DNA of 64,000 nucleotides. It comes from Saccharopolyspora spinosa NRRL 18395. Lineage in GTDB: Bacteria > Actinomycetota > Actinomycetes > Mycobacteriales > Pseudonocardiaceae. The notes beneath the pieces were generated by a model, which was not told the origin of the DNA, ran no database searches, and saw only the letters and a program-made list of their open reading frames with translations. The translations under genes were made by a program, and so were the position numbers. Each line of letters opens with the position of its first letter. Position 1 is the first letter of the stretch. Below, piece by piece: positions 51,368 through 60,125 of the stretch. The DNA lies in contig NZ_GL877880.1 in the NCBI RefSeq assembly GCF_000194155.1, positions 170,641-234,640 of the forward strand. The letters run 5' to 3'.

Positions 51368-51524
51368 CAGCCGCGACTCTGACGAGCCGCCCGGTGCGCA
51401 TGCCCTGCAATGGCCCGGAAATCGTTGGACTCGGCGACGAAGTGCTTGCGTGATAGCGGTATGAGCTCCTTCTGGACAGGCCGGCTCGTACGGCGAGGCA
51501 TCGAAGGCGAGGACTGGCAAGCGT

Positions 51525-51683
51525 TCATGCGGGAGCGCTGTGTCGGCGCGTACGCCCAACCGAACCAGTTGATCTCGCGGCAACCGCATCCCGCAGGCAG
51601 TCGCGGAAGCCCAGCAGTGTCGTCTTCTCATCGGCGTTGAGGCTCGGCGGGCGGAGATCACCACGCGGCCCGGTATCCGTCAC
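51525..51683 (-). pseudogene. DinB/DUF664 N-terminal fragment
   Basis: GTG 51683 opens VTDTGPRGDLRPPSLNADEK and TTLLGFRDCLRDAVA, the start of mini-DinB (DUF664) proteins (DEKTTLLGFLDxLR). The match ends after 36 residues and the frame stops at 51525. The four-helix metal-binding body is gone. Confidence 0.5.
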
Positions 51684-51859
51684 ACCGCGACATCGCACAG
51701 CCGATCACCGAATCACGGACGCGCAAGAACCGTTTTCAGCCAAGCAGATCGGGCATCAGAGCGCGCTTCACGGCACGGGTGCTGTCAGCCGCTTCCTCTT
51801 CCCGCACAGACAACTCGCACGATCCGACGTTGGCGGCCGCAAGCCCGATCCGCCTGAAC

Positions 51860-52219
51860 TCACCGCAGGCTGGGCTGGTCGATGCCCCACAGCCAGGTGT
51901 CGTCGGGCTGTCGGCGTGCCACCTCGACGGTGACGCCACCACCGGCCAACCGAACCGAGGTGAGCGCCAGATCGCCGTTGCGGATCGCGGGCTGCGTCTC
52001 ACCCGCCGCGAACTCGGGCTTGGCCGCGACGAACTGCTCGTACGCCGCACGGATCTCGCGGTGCCCGACGGCCCTGATGGTCGGCACGATCAGGACCTCA
52101 TCGGGCCCGTACAACGCCACCAGCCCATCGACGTCACCGGCGTTGAGCCGTTCCAGCACGAACCGGTTGAGGTCCGCCGGCTGCGTCGCGCGCTGGCACC
52201 CATTCCGCATCGCCTTCAT
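51860..52219 (-). CDS. NTF2-like/SnoaL family protein
   Basis: 119 residues: LNRFVLERLNAGDVDGLVAL, YGPDEVLIVPTIRAVGHREI, RAAYEQFVAAKPEFAAGETQ, GDLALTSVRLAGGGVTVEVA and DDTWLWGIDQPSL. This is the DUF4440/SnoaL-like cone fold with its usual DVDGLxALYxPDxV opening. The binding pocket could hold a small hydrophobic ligand, and some relatives are isomerases or cyclases. Intact, unlike its degraded relative at 50904. It lies 72 bases after trmB and may be read through from it. Confidence 0.75.
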   Translation of the reverse strand: MKAMRNGCQRATQPADLNRFVLERLNAGDVDGLVALYGPDEVLIVPTIRAVGHREIRAAYEQFVAAKPEFAAGETQPAIRNGDLALTSVRLAGGGVTVEVARRQPDDTWLWGIDQPSLR

Positions 52220-52291
52220 CTCGCATCTGCTCGGGCAGATCCCGTTCAGACGATGGAGACGGCAGTGACAGGCCGTCCCGATCGAACCGGG

Positions 52292-53005
52292 CTAGATGCG
52301 TTCGAAGATCAGGTCGTGAATCTCGCGGCCCTCTTCGTGCGCCCGGTTCTCGAACTTCGTGACCGGCCGCCACTCCGGCCGCGGCGCCCAACCACCCGGC
52401 TCGTCGGCGTACCGGTTGCGCAGCTGCGGTTCCGCCTGGCAGACCTCCAGCATCTGCTCGGCGTAGTTCTCCCAGTCCGTCGCGAGGTGCAGCACACCGC
52501 CCGGCGCGAGCCGGGAAGCGATCAGCGCCACCGAGCCGGGCTGCACGAGACGGCGCTTGTGGTGGCGCTTCTTCGGCCACGGGTCCGGGAAGTAGATGCG
52601 CACCTCGGCCAGCGACGCGGGCTCGATGTGGTCGCGCAGCAGCACGATCGCGTCGCCGCGGAGCAGCCGGAGGTTGGTGACCTCCAGCTTCTCCGCCCGC
52701 AGCATCAACTGGGCCAGGCCCGGCTTGTAGACCTCGACCGCCAGGTAGTTGGCGTCGGGTCGGGCGGCCACGAGCTGGGAGGTCGTCTCACCCATACCGG
52801 AACCGATCTCCAGCACGACCGGGGCGGAGCGGCCGAACCAGGTCGCGAGGCCCAACCGGCCTTCGGGCAGCGCGGTCACATCGGAACCCAACTCGGGCCA
52901 ATGCCGGTCCCAGGCGCGCTGCTGACCCACCGTCATCCGCTCGCCGCGTTGGACGTAGCTGACGACGGTACGACGGAACGGAACCTGCTGGTCAGAGGCA
53001 TTCAC
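52292..53005 (-). CDS. trmB: tRNA (guanine-N7-)-methyltransferase
   Basis: 237 residues. The SAM loop is VVLEIGSGMGETTSQLVAAR, then YLAVEVYKPGLAQLM and LRLLRGDAIVLLRDHI. The family hallmark YFPDPWPKKRHHKRRLVQP and LATDWENYAEQMLEVCQAEP follow, with the C-terminal TKFENRAHEEGREIHDLIFE. It methylates G46 in the variable loop of tRNAs. GTG 53005 (VNASDQQVPF) is favoured over an ATG six codons upstream. The N-terminal FRRTVVSYVQRGERMTVGQQ is typical. Confidence 0.93.
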   Translation of the reverse strand: MNASDQQVPFRRTVVSYVQRGERMTVGQQRAWDRHWPELGSDVTALPEGRLGLATWFGRSAPVVLEIGSGMGETTSQLVAARPDANYLAVEVYKPGLAQLMLRAEKLEVTNLRLLRGDAIVLLRDHIEPASLAEVRIYFPDPWPKKRHHKRRLVQPGSVALIASRLAPGGVLHLATDWENYAEQMLEVCQAEPQLRNRYADEPGGWAPRPEWRPVTKFENRAHEEGREIHDLIFERI

Positions 53006-53053
53006 GGGAACCCAGTATCGCAAACGGGCGGCAAGCCCCGGCGACCGAACCCC

Positions 53054-53073
53054 GCCCCGCCCGAAGGCGGGGC
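53054..53073 (-). terminator. GC-rich hairpin after the 53081 gene
   Basis: GCCCCGCC-CGAA-GGCGGGGC, perfect 8-bp stem with a stable tetraloop, 8 bases past the stop of the minus-strand gene and before trmB. Confidence 0.6.
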
Positions 53074-53080
53074 CGGCGGG

Positions 53081-53653
53081 TCACCAGGCTTCGATCTGCG
53101 GGAACATCGCCACCAGGCCGGTGGCCCGCTTGACCTGCACCGGAACCGGCTCGTTGTCGCCGTGCACCGGCACCACGTTCAGCCATCCCCGGTGCCTGTC
53201 GGTCATCACCACGGTGGTGGGCTCCCGCATCGACGCGCGGTCCGACGGCGCGTACTCCCAGTACCCGGCCTCGCCGACCCCGGCCCAGGGCACGAAAACC
53301 CAACCTGGTCGGGAACCGAGCACCGCATGCGTCTCGTCCTCGATCTCGAACGCGGCGCCCCGCGACTCGATCTCGCCGCGGTCCAAGGCCCGCAGCCACC
53401 ACGGGGCGGGCAGTCGGCGCTTGGCGCCGTGCAACTTGCGAAACAGTCCGAGCACCTGGTGTTCGGGTGCGGTGTGGATCCAGCTCCGACGCAGCGATGC
53501 GGGTGTCGCGGCCTCCAGCGCGGGCGGGTGCGCTTCCGTTGCCAGCGACCATTCCAGCCTGGGCACCGGCTCCAGCTGGACGTCGTTCACAGACCGCCAC
53601 GCTGGCGCACCGCCCTCCTGCGCCTGGACTACCGACCGTTCCTTCGGCTGCAT
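53081..53653 (-). CDS. Conserved hypothetical protein
   Basis: 190 residues from MQPKERSVVQAQEGGAPAWR. Trp-rich: RLEWSLATEA, SWIHTAPEHQVLGLFRKLHG, PWWLRALDRGEIESRGAAFE, RPGWVFVPWAGVGEAGYWEY, TTVVMTDRHRGWLNVVPVHG, and the end VAMFPQIEAW. There is no signal or membrane helix. I recognise no family. An ATG at 53746 would add 31 residues. AGGGTGGGG before ATG 53653 and the poorer composition upstream favour the shorter form. It lies upstream of trmB in the same direction, separated by a hairpin. Confidence 0.6.
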   Translation of the reverse strand: MQPKERSVVQAQEGGAPAWRSVNDVQLEPVPRLEWSLATEAHPPALEAATPASLRRSWIHTAPEHQVLGLFRKLHGAKRRLPAPWWLRALDRGEIESRGAAFEIEDETHAVLGSRPGWVFVPWAGVGEAGYWEYAPSDRASMREPTTVVMTDRHRGWLNVVPVHGDNEPVPVQVKRATGLVAMFPQIEAW

Positions 53654-53888
53654 GATTCGGCCCCACCCTTCTGCTGTTGAGAAAGTTGCGAGCCCAAACT
53701 CGCCCTCGACCAGCGCATGTCCCCAAGCGACGCTGGTTCGGGACATCCCTACTCATGCCTTACCACAGCAAATATCCAGAATGAAACAGGCATGTTAATT
53801 GTGCCTAAAATCACATATATACAACGTCTTGGGCTGATGCAACGCTGATCGGCTCGACAACTCGACCTCGTGCGGATGGAGTGAACAG

Positions 53889-54356
53889 GTGCCAGATCAG
53901 ACGATCCAACAGGTGGAGATCGACGGCGGCGTCGTCGTCGGCGTGGACAGTTCCGCATCGTCACTGCGTGCCCTGCTCGTGGCGGCCGAAGAAGCCAGAC
54001 GCCGCAACACCGCTCTGCACGTGGTGCGAGCCTGGAGCTTCCGGACAGCGCCGCGACCGGCGGACTGCCCGCCGAATGTCGTGCCGAGCCTGGACCAGTT
54101 CCAGCAGACGGTGGTGGAGGACACGGAACGGATCGTGTCCAAGAAGCTCGGCGACCACGCCGACCTCCCGGTCCAGATCCACGTGGTCCATTCACCGTCG
54201 CCGCAGGCGCTGCTGTCGGCGTCGAAGGGAGCGGACCTGCTCGTCGTCGGCCATCGGGGCCGCGGTGGGTTCGCGGGCCTGATGCTGGGGTCGGTGGCCG
54301 AGCAGTGCGTTCGCCACGCGGCCTGCCCGGTGCTGGTGGTCCGCCCCAACGTCTAA
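53889..54356 (+). CDS. Universal stress protein (UspA fold)
   Basis: 155 residues. VVVGVDSSASSLRALLVAAE is the first strand and Asp; TALHVVRAWS, then a variable helix, HVVHSPSPQALLSASKGADL and LLVVGHRGRGGFAGLMLGSV, the G-x2-G-x9-G(S) ATP-binding loop, and QCVRHAACPVLVVRP at the end. It is an ATP-binding single-domain Usp. GTG 53889 has GGAG at 7 bases. The nearby AT-rich stretch (53790-53830) may hold its promoter. Confidence 0.9.
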   Translation: MPDQTIQQVEIDGGVVVGVDSSASSLRALLVAAEEARRRNTALHVVRAWSFRTAPRPADCPPNVVPSLDQFQQTVVEDTERIVSKKLGDHADLPVQIHVVHSPSPQALLSASKGADLLVVGHRGRGGFAGLMLGSVAEQCVRHAACPVLVVRPNV

Positions 54357-54613
54357 CGGGAACAGGCAGCCCGCCCGTTCTTCTGCCCGCACCGGATGGG
54401 CGATTTCGCGCAGTGATGAATCGCTGCGGCACCTCGGGGCGTGCGGGCTCTCGTGCGGAGGCGTCGCCAGTGCGGAGGAAGGACTGCAGTTGCGAAGCGT
54501 CAGCGCAGCCTGCGCGATAAGGCATGTGAGCAGCCGGAAACCCGCTGCCGCTCAGTCGCCCATGCGCCCGGTGTGGGACAGCGCCCTGCGCAACGGTTCC
54601 CTCGCACCAGGCG

Positions 54614-54870
54614 TCAACGAGCACCCGCACCGCGCAGGTCGATAAGCGGCACGAATCCGAAGGCTTTAGCCATCTCGTCGAGGAACGAGACCACGGTCCC
54701 ATCCGCCTCCGTCACCACGTGCCGGTCCTCGTCGAGAAGAGCATTCAGAAACTGCACTGGACCGGAGAGGATGCCTCCGCTCATAAGGCGCAACTCGCCC
54801 TCGACTTCGGGATCGTCCTGCCATCGCCGCGCCGGGTTGAGGCATTCGCACTCGCGTCGCCGCGAAGATC
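54614..54870 (-). pseudogene. C-terminal fragment of an unidentified protein
   Basis: Minus-strand frame RWQDDPEVEGELRLMSGGIL, SGPVQFLNALLDEDRHVVTE and ADGTVVSFLDEMAKAFGFVP ends LIDLRGAGAR with a TGA at 54616-54614. It looks like real protein, but I see no start or upstream continuation. Family not recognised. Confidence 0.4.
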
Positions 54871-55220
54871 ACCTGGAAGTTCAGAAAGCACAGGGCCCGG
54901 GCCATCCCCCGAATGACAGCCCGGGCCCTCCCCCGTCCCGACCGCCGGCGCCCCCGAGCGCTGTTGCAGTCGGTCGAATTTGGTCGTGCCTGCCGGCCCC
55001 GACGTCAGCCCTCGCACGATGTCCAATGCGGACACTGCGTGCTGTAATGGGCGCGGCGCACCGAGTAGGCGACGTCTGCGGCTCGATCTTTCCCCACCGA
55101 TCTTATCCTTTGACGTGATCAGACTCTCGGCCGGGCCGGGTAACGTTTTGCTTTCCCTCGCCCAACTGGGCCTTCGTTCAGTTGATCATGAAAGGTTAAC
55201 TCAAGATCAGTTCTCGCAGG
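54871..55220. other. Intergenic region, nothing assigned
   Basis: About 350 bases with an AT-richer end (GATCATGAAAGGTTAACTCA near 55180). No coding, hairpin or RNA gene was recognised. Confidence 0.4.
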
Positions 55221-55946
55221 TCATGCGTCTCGTCGCTGGACGATGATCAAAGCGATCACCCACACCGCCACCGCGACGGCCGCGAAGTAGGCGAGCGCGC
55301 CCCACGGACCGAACGGCATCTCGCCGACCCCGGCGGTGCCCGAGAGGAAGTGCTCGGCCGCGTTGAACGGCATCCACTTCCGCACGTCGTCGCCGACCTT
55401 CGGGACCAGGCCGACCAGGCTCTCCACCAGCAGCGGCCAGAGCAGCAGCAGGGCGACCGCGCCGGCCGTCTGCCGCAGCAGGGCGCCGACCGCGACCGCC
55501 AGCACCGCGCTGACGGCGAACACCAGGCCGACCCCGGCGACGTTGCGCCAGTCGTCAGCGGTGGCGAACGAGAGGTCGGAGCCCGGTGCCAGCAGCTTCG
55601 CGACGCCCCAGGAACCGAACGCGGCCAACTCGCCGATGATCAGGGAAACCACCGCGACGACCACCGTTTTGGCCAGCAGGGCGGCGGTCCGGTTCGGCAC
55701 CGCCTGGAAGGTCGCCCGGATCGTGCCGAACCGGTACTCGGTGGTGATCGACAGCGCGGCGAGCACCAGCACCACCATCAGCCCGAACCTATAGCCGGCC
55801 TGCGTCATCGCCACCGACATCTGGCCGTCGGACACGGCCGCGAACAGCATCGCGAACCCGATGGTCATCGCCAGCGCGAGGAATGTGCACCACCAAGGGG
55901 ACTTGGTGGAGAAGAGCTTGATCCGTTCAACGGCGAGCAGGGTCAT
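55221..55946 (-). CDS. ABC-2 type transporter permease
   Basis: 241 residues, six hydrophobic helices. It opens with the cytosolic LLAVERIKLFSTKSPWW, then MVVLVLAALSITTEYRFGTI with RATFQAVPNRTAALLAKTVV. The EYRxGTxRxTxxxxPxR element is the coupling helix motif of NatB/ABC-2 permeases. A C-terminal AVAVWVIALIIVQRRDA ends it. It works with the ATPase immediately upstream; the ATG lies in that gene's TGA. The exported substrate is unknown, with drugs or peptides likely by family. Confidence 0.9.
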   Translation of the reverse strand: MTLLAVERIKLFSTKSPWWCTFLALAMTIGFAMLFAAVSDGQMSVAMTQAGYRFGLMVVLVLAALSITTEYRFGTIRATFQAVPNRTAALLAKTVVVAVVSLIIGELAAFGSWGVAKLLAPGSDLSFATADDWRNVAGVGLVFAVSAVLAVAVGALLRQTAGAVALLLLWPLLVESLVGLVPKVGDDVRKWMPFNAAEHFLSGTAGVGEMPFGPWGALAYFAAVAVAVWVIALIIVQRRDA

Positions 55947-56890
55947 CGGGCCACCTCCGAGGCCGTCGGCTCGGACGAGGCGGCGCCGAGACCGGTCTGG
56001 TATTCGACTGCGTTGCTGGTCATCTGGATGAAAGCGTCTTCCAACGAGCTCCGTTGCGCGGTGAGCTCGTGCAGCACGATCCCGTGCTGCGCGGCGAGTT
56101 CGCCGATCTGCTCGGTGCCGACCTCGTCGACCAAGAGCGTGTCCGCGGCCGTCGACCGCGCGCTCAGCCCCTGCGCGCTCAGCAGCTGTTGCAACTGCGC
56201 CGAGCTAGGCGAGCGCACCAGTACACCCTGTGTGCCGGCGTTGTCCACGAACTGCTGGGTGCTGCACTGCGCGATGAGCTCGCCGCGGCCGATCACCACC
56301 AGTTCCTCGGCGGTAAGTGCCATTTCGGACAGCAGGTGGCTGGAGACGAAGACGGTGCGCCCCTCCGCGGCCAGGCCCTGCATAAACCGCCGGATCCAGT
56401 GGATGCCCTCCGGGTCGAGCCCGTTCACCGGCTCGTCGAACAGCAGGATCTTGGGGTCGCCGAGCAGCGCGGTGGCGATCCCGAGCCGCTGCGACATGCC
56501 CAGCGAGAACCCGCCCGCCTTGCGGCGCGCGACGTCCTCCAAGCCGACCATGCCGAGCACCTCGTCGACCCGCTTCGCGGGGATGCTGTTGGACTTCGCC
56601 ATCCACTGCAGGTGGGTGCGCGCGGACCGGTTGGGGTGCACCCACTTCGCGTCGAGCAGCGCCCCCACGGTGCGCAGCGGGTGCTTCAGCTCGCGGTAGG
56701 GCTTGCCGTCGATGCGCACCTCACCCGCGGTCGGCCGGTCCAGGCCGAGCATCATGCGCATGGTGGTGGACTTGCCGGCTCCGTTGGGACCGAGAAAACC
56801 CGTTACCCGGCCGGGTTTCACGGTGAACGACAGATCGTTCACCGCGACTTTCGAGCCGTAGCGCTTGGTGAGGCCGATCGCCTCGATCAT
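55943..56890 (-). CDS. ABC transporter ATP-binding protein (drug-export type)
   Basis: 315 residues. Walker A is GFLGPNGAGKSTTMRMMLGL, the Q-loop region VGALLDAKWVHPNRSARTHL, the signature FSLGMSQRLGIATALLG (variant LGMSQR), Walker B ILLFDEPVNGLDPEGI, and the switch FVSSHLLSEM. A C-terminal DUF4162-like domain (about 230-300) is typical of ABC-2 exporters. ATG 56890 was chosen over 56935 as the start of the first strand (MIEAIGLTKRYG). Stop overlaps the permease start. Confidence 0.92.
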   Translation of the reverse strand: MIEAIGLTKRYGSKVAVNDLSFTVKPGRVTGFLGPNGAGKSTTMRMMLGLDRPTAGEVRIDGKPYRELKHPLRTVGALLDAKWVHPNRSARTHLQWMAKSNSIPAKRVDEVLGMVGLEDVARRKAGGFSLGMSQRLGIATALLGDPKILLFDEPVNGLDPEGIHWIRRFMQGLAAEGRTVFVSSHLLSEMALTAEELVVIGRGELIAQCSTQQFVDNAGTQGVLVRSPSSAQLQQLLSAQGLSARSTAADTLLVDEVGTEQIGELAAQHGIVLHELTAQRSSLEDAFIQMTSNAVEYQTGLGAASSEPTASEVAR

Positions 56891-56995
56891 GATCACTCCT
56901 GTCTGGCCGACAATGCCGCGGCCCACTTGGGCCACACCGCTAAGCCTGCCCGGTCGACCCTCGCACCGGCATCGCCCCAGCGTCTGGACCTGGGG

Positions 56996-57922
56996 TCAGA
57001 CTGGAGTCGTAGTCGACCCCCACCAGCAGGATGACCTCACCGGGTTCTCCCTGAGCTTGGTGGACATGCGCGAAACAGCTATCCCGGAGTCCGGGCATCC
57101 GAGGTTCCGCCACCCGCACCGCCACGCAAGACGAGTTTGGGCCGAGGCCAGGCCGTCCGCGGCGACCGGCCCGGTGACCTCGTGAGCCGCGGCGCGCACG
57201 GCCGCCGGAGCCTGCCCCATCGCGACGCCGCGCGCCGCCCAGCGCAGCATCTCGATGTCGTTGTCCCCGTCACCGGCGGCAAACGTGTCCTCACTCGCGA
57301 TGCCCAGTTCGGTGCGCAGCTTCTCCAGCGCCGAGCCCTTGGTCACGCCCTCCGGGACCACCGTGACCCACGGCTCGTAGTGGTCCAACGTGAAAGTGCA
57401 GCCGGGCAACCGAATCCCGGCCAGCTCCTCGACGACCTCGGCGGGCTCGTGATCCACCCAGTTCGCGATCAGCCGTGGCACCGGAACGCTGACGAGTTCG
57501 TCCAGCGACGCCAGCTGTTGCGGGCCGTGCAGTTCGTGCTCGTGGAACCTGGAGGTCACCAGGCTGCCCGCGCCGACGTCCTCGGCCGCGAAGATCGCGC
57601 CGGGCAGCCGCCTGGCCAGCTCGGCGAGCACCGGCCCCGGCTCGAAGGTCTCGACGGACAGCACTTCCCGCGCCGCCGCGTCCACCCGCACCGCGCCGTT
57701 GGAGCACAACGCGATTCCGCTGATCAGCTCCAGGTCGTCGAGGATCGGCAGGGTTCCGAGCATGCTCCGGCCGGTCGACACCACGACCTGGGCGCCCGCC
57801 TCGACCACGCGCCGCACGGCCGCCCGGACCATCGCGGAAATCTCCTGGGTGGCCGGATCGAGCAGCGTCCCGTCGACGTCGAGGGCGATGAGTCGGGGCT
57901 TCCACGCGGCGTCGGTCACCAC
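56996..57922 (-). CDS. Cof-type HAD phosphatase with C-terminus altered by a repeat
   Basis: 308 residues. Motif I LIALDVDGTLLDPATQEI, motif II VVVSTGRSML, a C2-type cap (about 90-200), Lys in EGVTKGSALEKL, and motif IV FAAGDGDNDIEMLRWA. It is a cytosolic phosphatase of sugar phosphates or flavin-type substrates. After VTGPVAADGLASAQ the sequence enters dispersed repeat copy D, and the last 45 residues (LAWRCGWRNLGCPDSG and on) are repeat-encoded, with no similarity to HAD proteins. About ten native residues are missing. GTG 57922 or 57919 start. Confidence 0.85.
   Translation of the reverse strand: MVTDAAWKPRLIALDVDGTLLDPATQEISAMVRAAVRRVVEAGAQVVVSTGRSMLGTLPILDDLELISGIALCSNGAVRVDAAAREVLSVETFEPGPVLAELARRLPGAIFAAEDVGAGSLVTSRFHEHELHGPQQLASLDELVSVPVPRLIANWVDHEPAEVVEELAGIRLPGCTFTLDHYEPWVTVVPEGVTKGSALEKLRTELGIASEDTFAAGDGDNDIEMLRWAARGVAMGQAPAAVRAAAHEVTGPVAADGLASAQTRLAWRCGWRNLGCPDSGIAVSRMSTKLRENPVRSSCWWGSTTTPV
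57040..57140 (-). repeat. Dispersed 3'-end hairpin repeat, copy D
   Basis: On the minus strand: CCAAACTCGTCTTGCGTGG, CGGTGCGGGTGGCGGAACCT, CCGGACTCCGGGAT, ending GAGAACCCGGTGAG. Oriented like the gene it terminates, and overlapping its 3' coding end. Confidence 0.7.
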
Positions 57923-57971
57923 CGCAGGCTAGCCGCCGATGCGCCCCGAAGTGGCTGGTTGGAGGCGCAAT

Positions 57972-58628
57972 TCACGCCTCGCCGGGCTTGACCAGACCGG
58001 TTTCGTAGGCCAGCACCACCGCCTGTACCCGATCCCGGACGTCCAATTTGGACAGGACGCGTCCGAGGTGCGTCTTCACGGTGGCCTCGGACAGGAAAAG
58101 CTTGCCCGCGATCTCGGCGTTCGACAGCCCCTTCGCCACCAGCACCAGCACCTCGCGCTCCCGGTCCGTCAACACGTCCAGCACCGACGCGTCCCGCAGC
58201 TGGCCGCCGCGCTCGCCCAGGAAGCGGTCGAGCAACCGCTTCGTCACGCTGGGCGCGACCACCGCGTCACCGCTGGCGACCGACCGCACCGCGGTGACCA
58301 GGCTCTCCGGCGGCGCATCCTTGAGCAGGAAGCCGCTGGCCCCGTTGCGCAACGCGGACAGGGCGTATTCGTCCAGGTCGAAGGTGGTCATCACCAGGAC
58401 CTTCGCGCTGTCGGCCGCGACGATCCGGCGCGTCGCCTCGACACCGTCGAGAACCGGCATCCGGACGTCCATCAGGACCACGTCCGGCAGCAACCGCTCG
58501 GCGAACTCGACCGCCTCCGCGCCGTTGCCGGCCTCGCCGACGATCTCCAGGTCGTCCTGCGCGTCGAGCACCATCCGGAACCCCATGCGCATCAGTTCCT
58601 GGTCGTCGACCAGCAGCACCCGCACCAT
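57972..58628 (-). CDS. Two-component response regulator, NarL/LuxR type
   Basis: 218 residues. Receiver: VRVLLVDDQELMRMGFRMVL, PDVVLMDVRMPVLDGVEATR (Asp about 53), VLVMTTFDLDEYALSALRNG and SGFLLKDAPPESL (Lys). HTH: VLTDREREVLVLVAKGLSNA and EIAGKLFLSEATVKTHLGRV. It is similar to the regulator at 44542 but a separate gene. ATG 58628 precedes the first strand. The partner kinase ends 84 bases upstream. The target may be the ABC-2 exporter three genes on; this is inference. Confidence 0.93.
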   Translation of the reverse strand: MVRVLLVDDQELMRMGFRMVLDAQDDLEIVGEAGNGAEAVEFAERLLPDVVLMDVRMPVLDGVEATRRIVAADSAKVLVMTTFDLDEYALSALRNGASGFLLKDAPPESLVTAVRSVASGDAVVAPSVTKRLLDRFLGERGGQLRDASVLDVLTDREREVLVLVAKGLSNAEIAGKLFLSEATVKTHLGRVLSKLDVRDRVQAVVLAYETGLVKPGEA

Positions 58629-58712
58629 GTGGCACACCCTATCCAAGCTGCGCTTTCAGGACTTTACTTTCCAACCACTTGGCCCAGGCGCCCGGATTCG
58701 TGCGTGACCACG

Positions 58713-59915
58713 TCAAGAAATCGGGCCCGGCTGGTCGAGCGGCAGGATTGCGTGCACCCGCCAGCCGCCGCCGGTTCGCGGACCGGCCGCGAGCGTGCCG
58801 CCGTAGACCGCGGCGCGCTCCCGCATGCCGATGAGCCCGTTGCCGCCCGAGGTCATCTCGGTCGGTTCCCGCCGCATCCCGTCGTCCACCACCTCGATCT
58901 CGATGCGCCGCCCGTCGTTGACGGCCCGGATCGATGCCTTGGTGCCGGTGCCGCCGTGCTTGACCACGTTGGTCAGCGACTCCTGCACGATCCGGTACAC
59001 GCTCAGCCCGATCCCGGTCGGCAGCCCGGTGAAGTCGCCGGTGAGCTCCATCGACACGGTGAGCCCGAGCCCGCGCACCCGGTCCACCAGTTCGTTCAGG
59101 TCGGCTGCGGTGGGCTGCGGGATGCGGGCGGGGTCGTGCTCCGTGCCGTCGCGGAGCACACCGAGCAGGCTTCGCAGTTCGCCGAGCGCCTCGCGGCCGG
59201 TGCTGCCGATCGCGTGCAACGCCCGTTCGGCGAGGTCCGGGTTGCTGCGCAGGGCGTAACCGGCGCCGTCGGCCTGCGTCACCATCACGCTCACCGAATG
59301 CGCCAGCACGTCGTGGATTTCCAGGGCGATCCGGTTGCGCTCCTCGGCGACCGCGATGCGGGCCTGCTGGTCGCGCTCGAATTCCAGGTTGTGCAGCCGC
59401 CTTTCCACCTCCGCGTGGTACGCGCGGCGGGCCCCGATGAACTCGCCCAGCACCCAGCAGAAACCGACCAGCATGACGAAGAAGAGGACCTGGACGAAGA
59501 CCAGCGCGGGCAGGTCCTCCGGCGCTTCATCGCCGGTGAACAGCCGCAGCAGCAAGAAACCGCCGGTCAGCGCGGTGTAGACCGCCGCCTTCCAGCGCCC
59601 CACGTAGGCGACCAGGGTGTAGATCATCATGCTCGGCACCACGGTCGTCGTGGTGACGTCCGGCCCCTCGTTGAGGACCGCCATGATCGCCAGGCCGAGC
59701 AGCGCGACATACGCCGACTGCACCGGCCAGATGCGTCGCACCGACACCGGCACGGTCAGCAGCAACCCGGCCAATACGAACAGCGCGGTGGGCATGCCGA
59801 CCGCGAGATCGCCTTCGCCGCCGAGCTCACCCAGGTGCAGGAGCAGCATGAAGGTGGCGATCCCGCTGTCGCCGACCAGCGGGCGCGCCCGCAACCAGAG
59901 GCTCAGTTTCCGCAC
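58713..59915 (-). CDS. Sensor histidine kinase (HisKA_3, DesK type)
   Basis: 400 residues. Five or so N-terminal helices (about 15-150) with very short loops, a coiled coil (RRLHNLEFERDQQARIAVAE), the phospho-acceptor RNRIALEIHDVLAHSVSVMV (His about 203), LSVYRIVQESLTNVVKHGG (N box), EIEVVDDGMR and GNGLIGMRERAAVYGG (G boxes). Intramembrane-sensing type. First gene of the kinase-regulator pair. Confidence 0.92.
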   Translation of the reverse strand: MRKLSLWLRARPLVGDSGIATFMLLLHLGELGGEGDLAVGMPTALFVLAGLLLTVPVSVRRIWPVQSAYVALLGLAIMAVLNEGPDVTTTTVVPSMMIYTLVAYVGRWKAAVYTALTGGFLLLRLFTGDEAPEDLPALVFVQVLFFVMLVGFCWVLGEFIGARRAYHAEVERRLHNLEFERDQQARIAVAEERNRIALEIHDVLAHSVSVMVTQADGAGYALRSNPDLAERALHAIGSTGREALGELRSLLGVLRDGTEHDPARIPQPTAADLNELVDRVRGLGLTVSMELTGDFTGLPTGIGLSVYRIVQESLTNVVKHGGTGTKASIRAVNDGRRIEIEVVDDGMRREPTEMTSGGNGLIGMRERAAVYGGTLAAGPRTGGGWRVHAILPLDQPGPIS

Positions 59916-60125
59916 CGAGCGAGGTTATGCGGTCGGCAGGCGAGCCGACGTCATCCCACGGGCTCGAATCGCGTCAGCCCCTGGTCGCATCCGCCCTGGC
60001 CCGGGCTGCCCCGCGGGCCGCAGCGGCGGATACGGGGGTGGTGATCGCGTGACTCGGCCCGGCCCATCAGATCTGCGTGGCAGGATGTAGCGCGCAGCGA
60101 GTCGCACATCCCGGAAAGGTCGGCG

